Origin: Neospora caninum Liverpool
Taxonomy: Eukaryota; Apicomplexa; Conoidasida; Eucoccidiorida; Sarcocystidae
DNA length: 64,000 nucleotides
Direction: 5' to 3'
Assembly: GCF_000208865.1 (NCBI RefSeq)
Contig: NC_018393.1
Coordinates: forward strand, 2,250,714 to 2,314,713
The notes beneath the pieces were generated by a model. It was not told where the DNA came from, did no database searches, and saw nothing but the letters and a program-made list of their open reading frames with translations. Position 1 is the first letter of the stretch. Each line of letters begins with the position of its first letter. Positions 1 through 12,733 of the stretch are shown here, in pieces. The translations under genes and the position numbers were made by a program.

Positions 1-3000
1 CTGTGTTTCGATGTAGTTGAAGAGCACCAGGGCGGAGTCGCGCAAGTCTCCAATCGAGAACGGGTAAGTCATGTTCCACCCTCGAGATCCAAACTTCTTG
101 CGCTCCAGCATAATGGCGTGAAAGAAGCAAAGACCAAAGAGCGTCGCTTTGATCTGCGCAGAAATCCAGAAAAGACCCGGTTCTCGGCCCGAAAAGTGAC
201 AAACAAGGAGCGCAAAACAACACCTCTGCGGGTGTCTGAAGCATGCCTTCGTCCACGACTGCTCCTTCGCGACGAGCATGCGACAAAGGCCGAGATACAG
301 ATCCAAAGTAGAGACTTATCTAAAACCGCGCACGCGCCACCCACGAACCAGGCGTTCGTCCAGTCTTGAACGTCGCTCTACTTCCATTCGTATATATATA
401 TATATATATATGTATATGTATGTACATATATATGTATATGTATGTATATAGATATTCTTGCATACACGTATGGATGTGTCCGGATGTCCAAATGACTGTG
501 GAGCGGGGCGTGACACTGTCTCAACGTGCATCGACGAAATACATGTTGGAGAATGTCTGTTTTTGAAAGTGCCTGTGGAGCGCTTTTCTGTCAGGGCTCT
601 TGGCACAGCGGGCCGACTGCTTGCCTTTTGGTCTTTCTCGTCGAAGTCGTCTCTGGAGAAGAACGCGAAGGCGCGTTTGAAGTTCGCTTTCAGCCCCTGT
701 GGAGGCTCGTTGGTCAGCTTGATGGATCTTTCCAGAATTCCGATGGGAATGTAGTCGCATGGGTCCGAGGAGAGGAAGCAGCGGAAATTCGGGTGAGATC
801 CCTCGGCGGCGAAGGCGTCCAACTTCTTCTCGAGCTCCACCGTCCAGCGCGGCATTAGGTGGATGTTTTGGAGCATCACCCAGTGACCCTCTTTCTGAGC
901 AAAGTCGAGCTTCTGCATGGCCACTGTGTCTTGACCCTGTGCAGCGCAGCCCACAGAACGGAGAAGGACCGAAATCGACAAAGACGCGTCCAAGTCCGCG
1001 ACGCAGTCCAGAAGGCTTACGTCCTCCCCGTATATCCTATTGTGGATCCAGAGAGACACATACATCTTGCACTGAAAGTATATATATATATATATATATA
1101 TATGTCTCTTTTGTGTGTGGCGACACCCACAATGACACTGTCTGCACGGATTGTGACAGGGCGCTCTGGAGGCGGTGAACAAGCGTCTAGAATTTGGTAA
1201 GCTTCCCGCGTTTTGCTCTTTTGTTTTGAGCTTTTGTGTCGGACGGCCGTCGCACCTGACCCATGGCGACGTTGTGGAAGTTGAAATTTGCAGTGTATCC
1301 TGCCTTTTTGCCCATCGATTCGACTTCCTTGACAGGGTCGGCGCCGGGCGAGAGAATGAAGAAGATCGGAGTTGCGTTGGCGGAGTCTTTGAAGGAAGAC
1401 TCGAGAATGTCTTTGAAGGACAAGGCCGCGTCTCCGTCGATGAACGCAGAGCCGCTCGGCAAGATGGCTCGAATATATTCTGCGATCGCCGTCGTCATCC
1501 GATCCGGTCGAAGACACCGAAGCACCTGAGGAGCCGCGACACAGAGGCGCTCTCGCGATACAGCCAAAACGCGAAGGTCAAACCTCAAAAGAAACCAACG
1601 GAGAGAGAAGTGTGCTTGTGAACTGAACACGCGTTCCCAGACTTTGAAAGTGAGCACATTTCTCTCCCTCTGTAGTTCGCTACCTCGGTAAAAGATGCTC
1701 TCGAGATGCACACTGAGAAGACGTTCATAACCGTGCATGCGTCTACATCAAATCCACGCCGCAGCGCTCCATCTGTCTCTAACCCTATACCTGTCCAGTC
1801 ATACACACGTATGGTTGTGGAGGCGCGACAAGGCATGCACCCTGTGTGGTGCCGACAGTTGTCGCCAGGTGGGCGCAGACGATCCCCAGAGCAGTCGGGC
1901 GGGCTCGTCCACCCCTAGCGACGGAAGTTTCCTGACCATGAGTTTCTTGAATGGCTGAGACTCGAGGCGTTTCCAGTCGAGCGGCAACTTGACGGCTTCG
2001 GGGTGCTGTTCCTGGAACCATTCCTTGAATCTCGAGGGCGCGTCGCGTTCCATGTTGGTGGCGAACGTTTCAAAGCCTGGCACATCGACCAACTTTTGGA
2101 CGGCGTACCAAGCGGCGTTTGGCAGCCAGTCCGCGAGGGGGTTCTCTGGGACGACTTTCGTCGGGCCTCGCAGAAGGAAGTTGAAGCACTCGGCGTCGTA
2201 CACGTCGTTCAACACTCCACGCTGGAGCAGCCGGAAGGTGAGCAGAGCCACGAATGTCAGTTTGTGGCGCTCAAAGAGGCCGCGAGACACCCACGTGAAC
2301 ACCGTCTTCCGAATCGAATGCACCAAGGCCGCGCAGCGCTCGGCGTACGACGGACAAGGATCCGTCTTGTCGATGGCCTGCGGCGACGCGCAACAAGGAG
2401 AGACGGTCCCACCCCCAGCGGCGAGACATGAGGAAAGGTGGAAGGAGCGCCGAGAGAGGTACACCAGCATGTGAGTGCTTCGAGCGGATCTCCAAACGCG
2501 CGGCTGAGCATGGGCGGGTATGCAGTCGTGAGTGCAGACGCAGTTTCGTGCAGGGCGAGAAAGAGTAGCATCTTCCTGTGCATCGCGACTGGTCGCGACG
2601 CTCCCCTTAACACCTAAAGGTGTGCAGACATGCGCAGGAAGAGCCTTCAGGTGCTGAATTCATCCAAAACATATATCTGGTCTGGCCGACGACGAAAACG
2701 CATTTACAGTCATGTATATGACGCGAGGGAAAGAGAGAGAGATGTGAGAGAGACCTCGACAAACAAAGGACGAGGTGGTGCCAGCACAATCAGAAGAAAG
2801 ACCACCAACTCGACGTGGATTCCGCCAAACAGACAATGGGTCAGAGAGGTAGGAAAAACCCAGCGGGCGATAGAAACGTGGAAAGAGACGAAGGGCCGGC
2901 GAAGCGAGAACTTCGAGCGTGAGAACACAGGTTCCGGTGCTGCAACTTTTGTTTCGCTCTTCACCTTAAAGAGGAAAGTGACGAACGAGTCCAGAGAATA

Positions 3001-6000
3001 CTGGTACATTGGGTTGATGTTCCACAACTGCGTAAGGAGAAAATACAGCATCGCCGCTTCAGCCGCAGCCTCGCGATACGTCTCGCGGCTCTCGTTAATC
3101 TTGGCTTCGGTCTTCTTCGCTTCCACGGCCTTTGGAGAAAACACGCAGAGAGAAAGACGAAGCGGAACAAGGTGAGCAGCGGAGAAGGAAAAGCGGCGAG
3201 AGCCGAGCAGCAAGAAAGACCCGCCAGAGGCTGGGGCCGCACGCAAACGGCGGCTGGAATTCCCAGCCTCAAGTCGCAGAAACCTCGTGGGCGCCAAAAG
3301 CCGGCACGGAGCGACGCAGCAGAGCAGAACAAGCTGGCCGTCGCGTCATGGCCTGTCAGGCTCCTGCTGCGTCGAAGGGCCAAGCAAAACTCCACAGACG
3401 GAACTGAACCTAACGCACCCGCTGTGTCCTGCTGGACAACGCCTCGAACACTGCAACTGTGCGCATGCAGATACAGGACCACATCTGCGATACAGCGACC
3501 CTGCCGATGTGTGCTCCAAGTGAAACCGCTTCTCCTGCCGCAGTTACAAAGATCGACGACTCCGTCGAAGTCGCTGTCAGCGCTTCCGGTACCGCACACA
3601 GAGCGTCGCCGTTTCCATACACAAATTCCATCGTATCTGTGCAGGTGTGCGTGCACCCTATCTCGTTCCTTTTTGGAATTATGTTTCTCGGCTGTCTGCC
3701 TCCACTGCCTTTGGTGGTTTCGTCCCTTGCGAATCGTGACCATGTGTGTGTCGCGGGAGGCGAACCTGTTCCTGGATTTCCGTGGCGGTTTGCTTCGTCG
3801 TTTCGAGGCCTTCGACGAGTTCCGTGTTGGAGAGAATCGTGGCAGGGTCGGCGTTGGACAGCTGCACCAAGAGGGCATCTTCCAGCTGGGCGAGGGCGAC
3901 TTTGAACTCGTTTTGTTTGCGCACCAATTCGCGTTTGGTGTGCTCCAACTCGGGCTGTTCCGCGTTCACGATCAGAGCGAGGATCTGTTCTTCGAGGCCC
4001 TCGGGCGTGACTGTGAAGTTGACGAGCGTGCACTGCGCGGCAATCTCCGGCTTATAGTGCGGATTTGCCAGCTTCGTTTGCAGAACCAGAGTGAACTTTG
4101 GCAGGAGTTCGATGTCTTCGCCAGCGATCTTGATCAGCGACATGCGCCCCTGGGAAAGCGCAGTCACAACGGATGGCCGAGACCCGAAAGTCGAGAACAG
4201 GAACGCAAAAAGGGACAGTCAGACCTCAGGTTGGTAGAGCGCCAAGCGCCAACCAGAGCAAGTCCGAAGGCGCAACAAAGGCGAGAGAGAGAGAGATACA
4301 GAAAGGCAAAAACAGCAAAGACGGGAGGAGAGCACGACGGGAGGGGGGTGACGGACGGCTTCTTCGGCCTCAGGTGAAGGAACCGAGTTTGGCTGTGGGC
4401 TGTCGTTCGCTCTCGCCCCCCGCCCCCGTCTCTCGGAGGTTACCTTTTTGACGATTGCGCGAGAGAGGAGTGGATCGAGAATGGCGTCGATGTCCTCGCC
4501 AACCGCCTCGATGAGGAGAAAGTCGCCGTTGCGCATCGCTTCCAAAACCTTTTGCAGCCATTTCTCCCGCGTCATCTGCACAGTCACGAGACTGTCCCGT
4601 TCTTTCTGCTTAATCCACTTGACGCCTTGCAGCTGAGGATCGATCAGCAAAGGCCACCTGGGAACCGGAAACGAAGACGCGAAGAGAGACACCTGAGGAA
4701 CGCGGAGACGAAGGGCGGACAGAGGCCGCAAGCGCGCCGAGCGCGCCAGGGTGCCGATTGAAGAGAAGCCGCCCGTCGATGAAGGAAGAGACAACACCTT
4801 TCCGCATGCGAAAGAACACGGAGAAGGAGTGAGAGCGGGGCGAACCGTGCGGCGAGGGGGACGGAAGCGAGATCCAAAGGCGAGAAGAAAGAGTCCGCGC
4901 GAAGATGAATCGTGGGTTCCGGAAGGCAGCGCCGCGATGTGGGTCCGTCGAAACTTTGTCTTTGCTACGTCACCGGTGCAAGCGTAAGGAAGGGGAGGCT
5001 GCCGCTCGTCTGCCCGCAGACCTTAACGGCCGTCCCTCCGCTTCAGCGCATCTGCATATATTTATCTATATACAAAGTTCTATAAATAGACGTATATATA
5101 TATATATATATGTAATGTTTTGTGATTTAGGGCGACATGTGCACACACACCGTATGCGGCACAGAAGAAGAGAAGAGAGACGAGGTGAGGGCTGGCGGTC
5201 GGGGGTGCTCAGAGGTGTCTGTGTCTGCGTTGGTACCGAGAACAAGATGTCACGATTGCAGCGTTTTCTATTGAGGTCCGGTCCGCCGGTAACCCGTCGT
5301 TCTTCCACCTTGCCATGTCCGCCTCATCGGCCAGAACCTCCAGCGGTGTCACCTCGCCAGTGAATGGAATCGCCTTCTGCGTTAGATCGGCTTTCCACGT
5401 TTCCTGAGGAGACCCAGAAAGAACCAAAGGGACATCGATACTGAAGGGAAATCAGACGCGTCTCCTCTTTATGAACTCATACATGAAGAGTCACAGTTAC
5501 ATACGTATCTAGGATGCCCACATGTGGCTATGGGCATGGACTCCTCGCGAACTATGCCTACAACGTTTCAGTTGACCGCCTCAGGAATCTACGCTGGCCA
5601 CCGTGCGGCTTCGTGCCGGTGGCGCGCCTTCCTCGCCTCCAGAAAGCTAGACCAGGATTCAGGTTTTTCGAGGACTTCTATTTTGCGCGTACGCGACGCC
5701 TGGTACGACTCTCCGTCCATGTTCCAACTGTCATTCCCTTGCTCCACAACAGCATTCTTTCGAAAACGGGCGTATCAAGACCTGCGTGATTGGGCCATGG
5801 CCCCAAATATATATAAATGTATATATATATATATATATGTATCTATATGTATCTATATGTATCTATAGGTATCTATAGGTATACATATATGTATATATAT
5901 ATGTATATATATGTATATGTATATATATGTATATATATGTATATGTATATATATGTATATATATGTATATATATGTATATATATGTATATGTATATATAC

Positions 6001-9000
6001 GAATTTACGTAGCTGTGTAGGGAGAAAGACACGGGAGGGCTGTGCGTTTCGTCGTATACCTCGATGAGGGAGACGCGGAAAGGCGACGTGAATGCGCCGA
6101 CGTAGGAGACAAAGGCGGAGGCGAGCATGGCGTCTCCGATGACGGTGATCTTTGAGTTTTCCAGCTGGTCGACGCTGGCTGTCCATCGCGTGTTTTCGTC
6201 CGCTAAGCCGTTGACGAGCCGTTCGGCCAAGTCCAACTTCAGCTGGCATTCTTGCGCCTCCGCGAGCACCCGGCTTTTCTCTTCGTCTGCATCCTGCATT
6301 TTGGCGTTCAGTTTCGCCAGTCGGTCTGCGCAGAACTCGCCGGGAAAACGCGGCGAGAGAGAACACACGCGCACGCCAGGAGACTCCAGAGAGGTGCGGA
6401 CGCTGAACCCCAGTTGCACATACAGGGAGGTTTTGGCAAAACGGCGGAGAGGCCGGAGCTCCACGCAGACACCCGAAACCCAAACCGCGACAGCAGACCG
6501 CTCTGCCACGAACAACAACGGACACAAATGTGTGGGCAAGTGGAAACCTCTCTTTGTGAGGGCAAAACACGCGCTGTCTCAGAAGCCACGATCGCGAGAC
6601 GCCGTGTCTTCCGTGGAGAGACGCGCCTATCAGGGCGGAGCGAAGGCGGCGTCTGCGGGATTCGGGTTTGTGTACCGTTGAGTTCTTTGACGCGTTCTTG
6701 AACGACGGCGAGAGCGGCTTCGGCCTTTTGCTTGCTTTCTGTCGCCTGCGCGAACGCGTCCATCAGTGGCTTAACCTTCCTGTAAATGTTGTTGTACGTG
6801 ACAATGTTGACCACCCAGTTCGCCAGGTACGCAGCGGCGAGCGACTTCCCTTTCATGACTTCGAAGTTGAAGAACGGCTGAGAAATGATGGGCTCGATCA
6901 GCGCCACGGTCTCCTGCGTCATGTTCTCTGCGTCGAAGGCGCGGACCTGGCGAGGGACAAGCCGCGAGAGAATCCGACAAAAAAAGTTGAGGGCGCACGT
7001 GAAAAGAGAGAAGCATCCGTGTGTGTGCGCGACGAGGAACAGAGATGCCTTTTCAGAGGAAACCAATAAATGCGAAGACACAAGGCCCCGAAATGTTAAC
7101 GGTAGAGTTTCGTCCTTGTCACGGTTGAAAGAAGAGCTGGAAACACACACAGGCCTCGTCAACGCTTTCGCTGAGGAGTCGACTGGCACAACGCGTACGA
7201 GGCGTGTCTCCATTTGTGTGCCTGAGTGTGTACTCATATTGATACATATTTTAGCTGCCAAAGTCCCACCTAAACTCTGAGTAACGAGCAGCACAAGTGG
7301 GGGCTCCCATGCAATTCTTTTCTATTGTCCCATGCGTTTCGTGGGGTCCGTGTAAGACTCGCTGCAAAACCTCTCTCCTTGTAGCGGGGTAGGTCCAGTC
7401 CATTTTTCCCGAATAGAAAGCCAAGTCGCGTTCGCAGGCCGCGAGGCGCCTCGCGCAGCGGGAGAAAGAAAGACGCTTTCTGTCAAATTCATTCGACAGC
7501 GTAAAGACGTTTTACTTGAATCGTCGAGTCCAGAACGAAGTCGCAGCGGATTCAAAGCTCTCTTTCCAGCTAGGCGGAACGGTCTCGTGTCGCTTGTCAC
7601 TCTCGCGTTTTCGGCCCTCGTGCGAGCATCTGCGGATTGTTCAAACGTGAACGAAACTTACTTGGTCGAGGAATTTCCCAGGATCATTCATCATTTTCTG
7701 CGAGGCTTTCCAGTCAGTGTTTTTCATTTCGCCGCGCATGATCAAAACGGCCTTCGTCACCTCCATACACTCTGCCGGAGGTTTGCCCAGCGCCTTGAGT
7801 TCCTGAGAAGACAAGGCAGGTGCGGCATTGCAGCGGCGAAACGAGAAGCAAATCCGACTCGGAAAAGAGAAAGGCAAGACGCCTCGCGTTTTCTCTGCGG
7901 GTGAGCAACGGCGCTGCAAAGCGATCCGCGGGAACGAGGCATCGACACTACCCAAGAGCCGAAAGCGACAAAGAGAAACGGGAGGCAGGCGAGTGCGTGC
8001 GTTGCCGGAACGTAAGGCAGACGGACCGAAAGACGAACGAAACTGAAAAGAAGCGAAAGAGCAACCAGGAACCGAGAATGCAACGGTTTCGAAGTCTTTC
8101 CAGATCGGCCTCTGCCAGGTAACGTGCGCAGCGTCGCGGCCGCGAGGGGTGGAAGTAGTTCTCCATCGTCTTCGCCATGTGTAGAGACAAGAGGACGGGA
8201 AAGGACAGCTCGCGTAGAGAAGGGATCGCGGCAATTGGGGAGACAAGGGTCTCGGCCTCGCGGTTTACCTGAATGGCGGGTTTTGTAAGACACTTGACGG
8301 CTTCTCGAGCCCTCTCCATCGCAGGCATCGCCTCTGAGAGCTCTTCGTCAGCTTTTCGCTGAATCGCACTCGCCTCCTCTGCGGCCTCGTTCGCTTTTTC
8401 GTTTTCTTCGTTCGCTGTCTTGGATTCTTCTTCCGCAATCGCCGACGCCTTGGCAACTTGCTCGATCAGCAAGTCCACTGCAGCCTTCTGTTCGTCGACT
8501 TTGACCATTTTCTCTTTCAGGTCCTCGCGCAAGCCTTCCACTTTCACGCGAGTGTCTTCCAGAGTGGTCAAGCCACGCTGCAGGCGCTCGATGTTCTTGT
8601 CGATTTCTACGCGCTTCGAAAGCAGAAACTTCTTGTAAAAGTCTATCAGTTCCAGGAAAGACTTGGGAGTCGTGTAGTTGTGCCGACGCTCGACTTCGAA
8701 GAAACGCTTGTTCGCGGGGTCGACGGAAAGATGCACAGACGCCATGTGCTTAGCGAGCACCGTGTGCATCTCCGGAGAAGGCAGCTGTAAGTCTAAAGCA
8801 CAGCGGTCATCAGATACACCACGGACGTGTATAGGAACACATACGTATACATACATATGCATACACATGTATATATATCACATCTTCCCTATCTGTGTAA
8901 ATATGCGCAGGAAAACAGAAGCGCATGCCAGTGCGCGGGACCTTTGGACTCCCCTAAATACACCGAGGCACGTACTCTGGAGCTGCAAACCTCTTCTACA

Positions 9001-9822
9001 CACATTCATGCATGCAAACATATATATATATATATATGCATATGTCGATCACGTGGTGGAGACCGAGGCTTCACATGATTGACATCAGGAACGCGGAACA
9101 TCTGGGAGAAAGACAGATCAAGTAAGGCGGTCGTGGGAGGGCGGGCAGAGGCGCATGCGAACGTCGTTTCGGCATCTCTGTGTAAGTTTGGAGAGCCAAC
9201 GGAGACACGGTTTCTCCGTCATTCTGAGGCACCAGCTGGATTGCAAAGCGGCTTCACAGCGTTGCTGTCCCGTGTTTAGAAACGCGACTGTCTCCCTGCG
9301 TCTGCGTCCTGGATAGTCCCCCCTTTTTCCCCTTCCCGCGTCGTCTGGATTGTTTAGTTTCCTTCTTCCCGCCTACCTCCGATAAACCTGAGGGCGACGT
9401 GCACCAAGGCGTCTCGAGGCCACGGGTGAAACTGGTCCATCACCGTGCCGGAGACGATGGCCGGGAACTTCCGAGCTCGAATTCTCAACGCCTCCCCAAC
9501 GGGAGAGTGGCAAATGATCACGTGGAGGTTACGGCGCAACTTGTCTGTGAAAAACTGCGTGAGCGATTCCCGCGTGTCGGCGACATTTGCGGCCTTCGCC
9601 TGTTTTCTGACACACAAACGTGACAGACCATTCGCCTATATATACGGATGCATATACATCTATATAAAAGTATTATCTACACTGCAGATCTATATATACA
9701 TATATATATATATATAAGGGAAAGGAGACAGACGGACGGCGCGGAGCTCGTGCGAGGCGGGGATTTACGTCCATTCATACTGAAAGAGATGTGCGCATAA
9801 GTGGACAGAGTCATCCATGAAC

Positions 9823-9858
<36 letters not shown>

Positions 9859-10349
9859 CTGTGGACAGAGCGCCTGTGGGATGCCTTTCGCGCGGCGCAA
9901 GCTGGGGGAGGGCCAGGCAGCGCCTACGCGTTCCTCTCGGTCGAGTGAGCGATCTCGCCTGAGATGCGAGTCTCGGCTTACCTCAGAGTGGACAAGATGT
10001 TGTCCAGTTCCTCTCGCGTGAACAGATCGGGAATGTTTCCAGAGGCCAGAAGATCGTTGATGAACACGAGGAATGCTTCATCGACGATTTGCTGATCGGT
10101 CAAAAGGAAGGCGTGGGGCGTCCCTGGGCGCACCGCTGCCTTATTCAACAACTCCTTAACTCACACAACAGAAGGAAAAGAAACGACAAGATGAAATAAG
10201 TCGCGTAAATAGCCATTCAAATCGCGACAAACATTTATATGCACATTTGGAAGCACACACATTATATATATATATATATATATATCTGTATATAAATGTA
10301 GATTGATGCAGACTTCCACGCGTTTACACACAAGCACACACACATATTT

Positions 10350-10380
<31 letters not shown>

Positions 10381-12693
10381 GATATATATGCCTTGATAGG
10401 TGTACGCGTAGATGCTAGATCTGAAGAGAGCTCTTTGTGTCTGGGATTTTGATGGCGAGTGCATGGCGCAGTGGATGTCTTTGGAGAAGAGGAGAGGGTT
10501 GTGCCTGACCTGGAGATCCGTTTTGAAGGCTGTGCGGTCGTAGTGCTGGTTCACCATGATTTGGAACATCTCCATTTTCGAGATGAACGCGGCGAGTCTT
10601 GAAAGACTTTGTTTGCCCGATCCCCCGACGCCGACGAGAAGCGCGTTGCCTCCGGGCTGGTCGATGACGCGGCAGATCCGCGCCACGTGCTCCATGGCGT
10701 CGTCGAAGAGGACCAGAGGCATCTCGACGTACGCTTGGGAGTATTCGTCCAACTTCTCGTCCAGGACTTGCTTGAGTTGTTCCATGTCTTTGATCGGCAA
10801 GTAGACCTGCATGCCACAGATCCGGCAGGCCACACGACGGCTCAGAGCCGCTGCGCATAAATCCCTTGCCTGGAAACCCGTTCTTCTTTGCGCAGCGGTC
10901 CTTGTCGCTTTCTCCCGAGAAGCGTGTCCCTTTTTTTCTTGTCAGCTAGATCACGGCGGCCAGACGTGCGCCTCTATCCCTGTCGTAGCTTCTCTCCCTT
11001 TCTTCCTCTCTCCCTCGCGTCCTCTCGCCCTGCCTGCCTTCCTCTCCCTTCCTCTCTCTCCCCACGAGTGGTTTCGCTTGCCTTTCGCTCTGCCTGGCTC
11101 TAGCTTCTGTCCTAGGGCGTTCGACCTCTACTAACGTTTGCCTTACTCGGTCGTTGCCTCCGCTTTCTGAGACGAACGAAGTCATCACGTTTGGGGTTTG
11201 GAGGAGTACGTCCAGCTTTTCTTCTGGAAAGAATTTTTTTGCCGTTTTCTCGAGGATCTCGTCGAAGGCCTTGGCATCCGCGCTGTCGACGAGCCGGTCG
11301 CGGATAACGCGACTCGCCTCGTGCATCCAGAGCCGGATGAACTTCGTTGCGCCTCCCGCAATCGCCTTATACATGGCCGCTTTCGACTGGAGCACTCCCT
11401 GGAAGATGAGCGACAAGTCTCGCAAGCTGAAGGTGTAGTGGAACTTCTTCGCTGAATGCAGGAATGCCGGCGTCGCGTGAATGGAGTGGAACATGTCGAT
11501 AGTCGCCTGCACGGTTGCCCCCTGGAGGCTCTGAATCGCCGAGTCAAACGGCAAGAGATGGTGCCGCAGAATCGATCCATAGATGCGCGTGATGTTGTCC
11601 GCTTCAGGGGGAAAACAGGAAATCACGGAAAAGTGACGTTGAAGACGAGCGCTGATCGTGAACGATCCCGCGGTCGGGTTCATGCTCGCCATGTACTGCA
11701 CGTCGACAACCTGTTTTCTCTCGTCCAAGCAATCGCGGTCAAACATCGACCGGTAGTCAATCAACTGACGCAACAGCTCCAGCGGCGCCTGCGTGTCGTA
11801 CTTGTCCACAAACGGCATGTTGAAGTCGTCTATGTAAAAGATAATCCGCTTGTTCCCCGCCGGACCGTACGAGTGCCCCGTCCTAAAGAGAGACACAAAC
11901 AGAAAAGAGACAGTGAGACAGAGAGATAGAGGTGGAGACCCAGAGAGAGAGAGACACAAAGAGAGAGAGGGCGAGGGGAAACGCACAACGCCCACAGGTG
12001 GAACGTGTGTTGAACTGCGGAGCAGAGAGAGAAAGAGAGAGCAGAGGAAGAACGAGGCCAACCCGTCGCGGGCTCCTGGGGCGTGTGGACAAAACCAAAG
12101 CGGTGCATAAAGGTTCTACATGTGAAGAGAGACGCGCACAGCCTGAGAACGCTGAACGCTGTGGGGAGCAGAGAGGGGGGAGGCCGTTGCCCAGAGATCG
12201 GCCAGCTGAGGCGCTGAGAGCGATCAGGCTACGCCCTTTACCGTAGAGCTACAGAGAGTCTCCAACTGCACACGTCGCTTCGTGGCGAGGTCGGGTACTG
12301 GCAGCCAACCAAGCACACTTGTTTCTGCCCCAGAGCGGACAGTGAGGAGGTGGAGGTAGGCCGGCAGGCTCAGATCCGTTTTCGCGTCTCTCGAAGATTT
12401 GTCGACACGTTTCCGACGCTTTGTGCGAGGTCGCTCGTGCGTTGCGTGGGTCGGTGTCTTCTCTGGCGCGCCTGTCTCACTGGAGTCTCCCACCCGCCGT
12501 TTCGAGTTTCGTGCCCCCACCTTTTTTCAATGTTGCTTTCAATGATGGCCTGCAGAGTCCGCGAGTCTGTGTACGAGTTCATGTTGATTGTCGTCGACAA
12601 AATCTCCTCAGGTAGACGTCGAAGGAAGTCCTGCAAACGTTCACGCACATGCAAGATACACGCAGATGGTACACCAAACACTCTGATTCAAGA

Positions 12694-12733
<40 letters not shown>

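Larger units (their letters stand above)
1..2377 (-). other. Dynein AAA6 exons 50-53 (partial)
   Basis: Exons 1937-2377, 1256-1525, 625-936 and 1-153, about residues 3802-4193. Family motifs are [10 protein letters not shown] joined to [46 protein letters not shown] and [18 protein letters not shown]. Exon 52 ends in a GC donor (CAAAAG then GCAAGC); the next exon begins ATC AAA GCG, giving the expected DQK-IKATLFG join. The coding sequence runs off the window at base 1 after FNYIETQ; the dynein C-terminal domain is not included. Confidence 0.93.
9377..10806 (-). other. Dynein AAA4 exons 39-41
   Basis: Exons 10510-10806, 9982-10154 and 9377-9606, about residues 2858-3090. Walker A is [17 protein letters not shown] (about 2916 onward), followed by [20 protein letters not shown] and [40 protein letters not shown] and FHPWPRDAL complete the module. 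Exon 40 starts at an acceptor ending TTAAG; an alternative AG six bases upstream breaks phase. Confidence 0.93.

Noticed and set aside
3172..4377. 401-codon open frame on the plus strand
   Set aside because: It is antisense to dynein exons 48-49, which encode unmistakable AAA5/AAA6 linker sequence in phase with their neighbours. High GC in those exons keeps the reverse frame open.
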